36,752 nucleotides of DNA from Thioalkalivibrio sp. (lineage in GTDB: Bacteria; Pseudomonadota; Gammaproteobacteria; Ectothiorhodospirales; Ectothiorhodospiraceae), in assembly GCA_011389655.1 (NCBI GenBank), contig JAABTX010000026.1, positions 1 to 36,752 of the forward strand, written 5' to 3'. The position numbers and the translations under genes are program-made. Below, piece after piece: positions 34,242-36,752 of the stretch; position 1 is the stretch's first letter, and every line of letters begins with the position of its first letter. The notes beneath the pieces are model-generated. The model made no database searches, had not been told where the DNA came from, and worked only from the letters and a program-made list of their open reading frames with translations.

Positions 34242-35187
34242 GCACGCCCTCGATCTCCAGCAGCAGCTCCCTGCGGCAGACGTCGCCGTGCACCCAGTGC
34301 AGCGCGGGCGGCTGCGGATAATGATCGGAGAGTATCCCGGCCACCAGCGGCTGGTCCTCGGGATGTCTGAGGTAGACCCGAAGCCAGGCCGGTGGCGGCA
34401 GGTCCTCGCCGGCGGCGGCGTGGAGTGCATCCAGGTTGGCGAGGATCTCGCGGGTCTGGGCGGCGCAATCCCCGATGTGGCGGCTCTCGTGGCCGGTGAT
34501 GCTGGCGGTGCCGGAGAGCAGCAGTTGCGGCCCGATGCCGGTCTCGATCCGGGTGGCGCGGGCGAAGGTCGGGCTCTCCGGGCTGTAATGCTCCGGGTAG
34601 CGGTAGGAGCTGACCTGCCGTGGGTTCTCCACCGCGATTCCGGGTTCGCGCGCGGCGATCAGGTAGACGAACAGCCCGGGCGCCCGCGTGCCGATCGCGG
34701 TGGCCGCGGGCATGCCGTCCTCGGGCACGTCCATCTCGTCGAGGGCCCGGGCCCGGCCGATGCAGAAGGACTGGTAACGCTCGAGCCCGCACTCGTCGCC
34801 GTGAATGCGGCTGAAGTAGTTCCAGATCCGGATCGGATACCGGAATCCCCTTGCCCGGATCGCACGGAAGAGATCGACGTAGGCCTGCCGGGTGTGATCC
34901 GCCAGCCGGTCATCCGGGCGATGCCAGACCGCGAACAGCAGGTCCGCGTGCTCGACCAGGTGGATGGCGCCCTCGCGAGCGGACTGGCCGGGCCGGTCGC
35001 AGCTCCATTCTTCGACCACGCCGTGCCCGGCGACCGACTGCAGGCCTGGCGATATCACCAGGCCGTGGTCTTCGGACAGCTCCACGCCCGGCGGGTGATC
35101 CGCGCGGACGCGCAGACACGCGCCGGGAACGGCCTCGGGCGGACCACCCTGCGGGAGCAGTCGGGTTCTCAGCGGCAGCGCCATCAT
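34225..35187 (-). CDS. Chorismatase (FkbO/Hyg5/XanB2-like)
   Basis: 320 residues. Family features are YPIRIWNYFSRIHG, GLERYQSFCIGRARAL, a YRYPEHYSPESPTFARAT segment, and the RidA-like C-terminal half with LLSGTASITGHESRHIGD. Members hydrolyse chorismate to 3-hydroxybenzoate, 4-hydroxybenzoate or a dihydrodiol plus pyruvate; which product is made here cannot be read off. In Xanthomonas, XanB2 supplies 3-hydroxybenzoate for xanthomonadin and 4-hydroxybenzoate for ubiquinone. It may thus supply an aryl head group to a polyene pigment or to ubiquinone. Followed by mutM with 17-base overlap. Confidence 0.85.
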   Translation of the reverse strand: MMALPLRTRLLPQGGPPEAVPGACLRVRADHPPGVELSEDHGLVISPGLQSVAGHGVVEEWSCDRPGQSAREGAIHLVEHADLLFAVWHRPDDRLADHTRQAYVDLFRAIRARGFRYPIRIWNYFSRIHGDECGLERYQSFCIGRARALDEMDVPEDGMPAATAIGTRAPGLFVYLIAAREPGIAVENPRQVSSYRYPEHYSPESPTFARATRIETGIGPQLLLSGTASITGHESRHIGDCAAQTREILANLDALHAAAGEDLPPPAWLRVYLRHPEDQPLVAGILSDHYPQPPALHWVHGDVCRRELLLEIEGVHARTA

Positions 35188-35224
35188 CGATCGTCAGCGG
35201 GCCCGTGCGGCGTGATGGGTGGGG

Positions 35225-35259
35225 CGGTGTCTACCGGATGCATGCATTGGTGGACACCG
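35225..35259 (-). promoter_or_regulatory. Inverted repeat upstream of the chorismatase gene
   Basis: CGGTGTCTACC (35225-35235) and GGTGGACACCG (35249-35259) form an 11-bp inverted repeat with one mismatch around 13 bases containing ATGCATGCAT. It lies 37 bp upstream of the chorismatase ATG and could be an operator. The rest of 35188-35552 (365 bp) holds no credible gene; open frames there lack any coding signature. Confidence 0.35.
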
Positions 35260-35552
35260 CTGGATCGCAAGCATAGGCCCTCTGACACTGCGCGCGAAGT
35301 ACCGGGCACGCTTATGAGGGAGGCTGCGCCGGCCCGCGGGTGCCGTGTCGCGATCGGTGGGGGTCGGCTCGGACCACCGACCGCAGGCTGCCTGAGCCAT
35401 CCGGGGGATCCGTCCGCTGGAGCCGGCGGGGATGCTCGGGCCGACGGGGTGGACCCGGGATCTGTGAGCCGGGCCCCCGGGTGTGCGACGATAGCCGGGG
35501 TCCGGGCAAGCGATCCCCCGGACGTGAGGCTGGAACGGGAAGAGGGCGAGGC

Positions 35553-35759
35553 ATGGACTCTATCGAGGCACCCTTCGGCGAGGTCATTGAACTGCGCCAG
35601 ATCATTCATGATTCCGGTGTGCCGCTGTTGCGGGTGCTGGTCCGCGACGGCGGGAGGTACACCAAGCTCGACCTGGACCCTGCGACCGCGCATCGATGGG
35701 GCGACACCATGGTCCGCTGGGCGCGGACGGCTGCGGAACAGGGAGAAGCGACCGGTTGA
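35553..35759 (+). CDS. DUF6967-like small protein
   Basis: 68 residues beginning MDSIEAPFGEVIELRQI, with VPLLRVLVRDGGRYTKLDLD and a helix AHRWGDTMVRWA. It looks like the DUF6967 family of small uncharacterised proteins, found in purple and sulfur bacteria. No signal peptide or membrane helix. GGCGAGGC upstream serves as a weak ribosome site. Downstream, GGACGGAT and ATCCGTCC (about 35774-35795) can form a hairpin. Function unknown. Confidence 0.65.
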   Translation: MDSIEAPFGEVIELRQIIHDSGVPLLRVLVRDGGRYTKLDLDPATAHRWGDTMVRWARTAAEQGEATG

Positions 35760-35905
35760 ACCCACGGGCGGGGACGGATGGATGAATCCGTCCTCTGGCG
35801 TTGCCGGAACGACGCAGCGCCGCTGCCCGGCCCTCCCCCCCGCAACCGGGGTAGGGCGTGGTATCCGCTGACACCTTCGGCAGAGGTCCGCACGCCAGAA
35901 ACTCG

Positions 35906-35929
35906 AAGGCCCGGTCGAAGCCGGGCCTT
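35906..35929 (-). terminator. Hairpin downstream of rpmG
   Basis: AAGGCCCGG (35906-35914) and CCGGGCCTT (35921-35929) form a perfect nine-base-pair stem with a six-base loop, 28 bases after the rpmG stop on the minus strand. The tail has only a few T, so it is a probable rather than certain intrinsic terminator. Confidence 0.7.
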
Positions 35930-35956
35930 GCGGGTTCTGCCACCGGTCGGCAGGAC

Positions 35957-36124
35957 CTACTTGATCTTCGCTTCCTTGTACATCACATGCTTGCGGATCA
36001 CGGGATCGTACTTCTTGATCTGCATCTTCTCGGGCATGTTCCGCTTGTTCTTAGACGTGGTGTAGAAGTGCCCGGTACCGGCACTGGATACCAGCCTGAT
36101 CTTGTCGCGTACGCCTTTCGCCAT
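35957..36124 (-). CDS. rpmG: Ribosomal protein L33
   Basis: 55 residues: basic, starting [20 protein letters not shown] and containing [15 protein letters not shown] then [19 protein letters not shown]. It is a component of the 50S subunit. It is the cysteine-free form (no zinc ribbon). It lies 12 bp after rpmB, the standard rpmB-rpmG pair. Confidence 0.96.
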   Translation of the reverse strand: MAKGVRDKIRLVSSAGTGHFYTTSKNKRNMPEKMQIKKYDPVIRKHVMYKEAKIK

Positions 36125-36136
36125 GTCGGTTCTCCG

Positions 36137-36373
36137 TCAGACCCGTTCGCCGCGGGCACGCAGGTCGGCCAGCACGGCGTCGATGCCTCGCTTGTCGATC
36201 ACCCGCATCCCCTTGCTGCTGAGCCGCAGGCGCACGAAGCGCTGCTCGCTTTCCACCCAGAAGCGGTGGCTGTGCAGGTTCGGCAGGAAACGCCGGCGCG
36301 TCTTGTTGTTCGCATGGGAAACGTTGTTTCCCGTAGCCGGGCGCTTGCCCGTCACCTGGCAGACTCGTGCCAT
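36137..36373 (-). CDS. rpmB: Ribosomal protein L28
   Basis: 78 residues. [20 protein letters not shown] followed by [18 protein letters not shown] and a C-terminal [19 protein letters not shown] are classic L28. It is a 50S subunit protein. The start at 36373 is fixed by the family N-terminus; an upstream in-frame ATG at 36562 is inside the repeat region. Co-transcribed with rpmG. Confidence 0.97.
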   Translation of the reverse strand: MARVCQVTGKRPATGNNVSHANNKTRRRFLPNLHSHRFWVESEQRFVRLRLSSKGMRVIDKRGIDAVLADLRARGERV

Positions 36374-36489
36374 CGGAAGACTCCAGTAGGGATTCGGCCT
36401 GGATGAAAGGCGCTGAAAGTTACCAGAAGCCCGGGCGCTGCGCAAGGACCGCGATGGCGGGGGAACGGGCTGGGGCGGGAAAGGGGAAA

Positions 36490-36538
36490 GGGGGACAGAT
36501 TCATAAATCTGTCCCCCGGGCAGGTTCGTCAGGTCCCC
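36490..36538 (-). repeat. GACAGATT palindrome and adjacent GC-rich direct repeat
   Basis: GGGGGACAGATT (36490-36501) pairs perfectly with AATCTGTCCCCC (36506-36517) around four bases. Immediately beside it TCCCCCGGGCAGGTT is duplicated (about 36512 and 36534, 22 bp apart, running slightly beyond this range). The hairpin lies downstream of the gene ending at 36559 and may end its transcription. This palindrome type is common as a dispersed repeat in proteobacteria. Confidence 0.75.
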
Positions 36539-36558
36539 CGGGCAGGTTGGGGTTTCGG

Positions 36559-36752
36559 TCACATCCGTTCCGGCGCGAGGCCCCAGTGCTTTGGGGAGCG
36601 CCAGAGGCTGGAGAGCAGCAGTTCGCGCATGAAGATGAACTCCTTCGGCAGCTTGTCGTAGAGCTCCGAGAAGAGTTCGTCCTGCGAGTGCACCTCCTTC
36701 TTCCAGACCTCGCGGTCGATGGACATCAGGTGGTTGAACTCCTCCCGACTGA
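36559..36752 (-). CDS. pckG: C-terminal end of a probable GTP-dependent phosphoenolpyruvate carboxykinase (partial)
   Basis: The frame enters from the right edge and stops at TGA (complement of 36559-36561), giving 63 visible residues. The pattern [20 protein letters not shown] then [14 protein letters not shown] resembles the end of GTP-type PEPCK, where a SI/DxxxWxxEV helix is followed by an LPxE segment. It extends about 15 residues beyond that, ending [12 protein letters not shown]. The assignment rests on a short tail without active-site motifs. PEPCK would interconvert oxaloacetate and phosphoenolpyruvate. Confidence 0.55.
   Translation of the reverse strand, partial: SREEFNHLMSIDREVWKKEVHSQDELFSELYDKLPKEFIFMRELLLSSLWRSPKHWGLAPERM

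Overview
The window is GC-rich, densely coding proteobacterial chromosome. The gene content and order point to a gammaproteobacterium, most likely a haloalkaliphilic sulfur oxidiser related to Thioalkalivibrio/Ectothiorhodospiraceae. This is inferred from soxYZ, a nine-gene Mrp-type cation/proton antiporter operon, an FkbO/XanB2-type chorismatase of the kind used for aryl-polyene pigments, gammaproteobacterial blocks (lptM-lysA-dapF-DUF484-xerC; hslVU-DUF971-ubiE-ubiJ-ubiB) and many REP-like palindromes. No tRNA, rRNA, CRISPR array, prophage or insertion-sequence transposase was seen.

Layout. 1-2.1 kb: the tail of an unknown gene, repeat elements, and manC (GDP-mannose supply). 2.1-3.6 kb: a DUF302 protein and a BPSS1780-like membrane protein, divergently transcribed. 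3.8-9.35 kb, minus strand: hisB-hisH-hisA-hisF-hisE followed by tatA-tatB-tatC. 9.4-11.3 kb: an eight-copy 52-bp repeat array, an unknown 140-residue gene, then soxY-soxZ on the minus strand. SoxY carries a twin-arginine signal and so depends on the nearby Tat system. 11.56-16.1 kb, plus strand: lptM-lysA-methyltransferase-dapF-DUF484-xerC. 16.2-22.2 kb, plus strand: hslV-hslU-(87-bp repeats)-DUF971-ubiE-ubiJ-ubiB, covering a two-component protease and part of ubiquinone biosynthesis. 22.35-23.8 kb: a two-domain polyphosphate:AMP phosphotransferase. 24.2-31.25 kb, minus strand: the Mrp-like operon mrpE-F-G-(DUF4040)-B-C-D1-D2-D3, each gene touching or overlapping the next. 31.6-32.9 kb: an FAD-dependent protoporphyrinogen oxidase. 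32.9-33.4 kb: a paired REP array. 33.4-35.2 kb, minus strand: chorismatase and mutM. 35.55-36.75 kb: a 68-residue DUF6967-like protein, rpmB-rpmG (ribosomal L28/L33), and the C-terminal end of what looks like a GTP-dependent PEP carboxykinase.

The genes suggest a chemolithotroph that moves SoxYZ through Tat for thiosulfate oxidation, feeds electrons to a ubiquinone pool, manages Na+/H+ with a multisubunit antiporter and handles polyphosphate. The most distinctive items are the antiporter operon, which has three NuoL/M/N-type subunits, no full-length MrpA, and one subunit apparently lacking the key TM5 glutamate, and the dense set of REP families arranged as regular tandem arrays.
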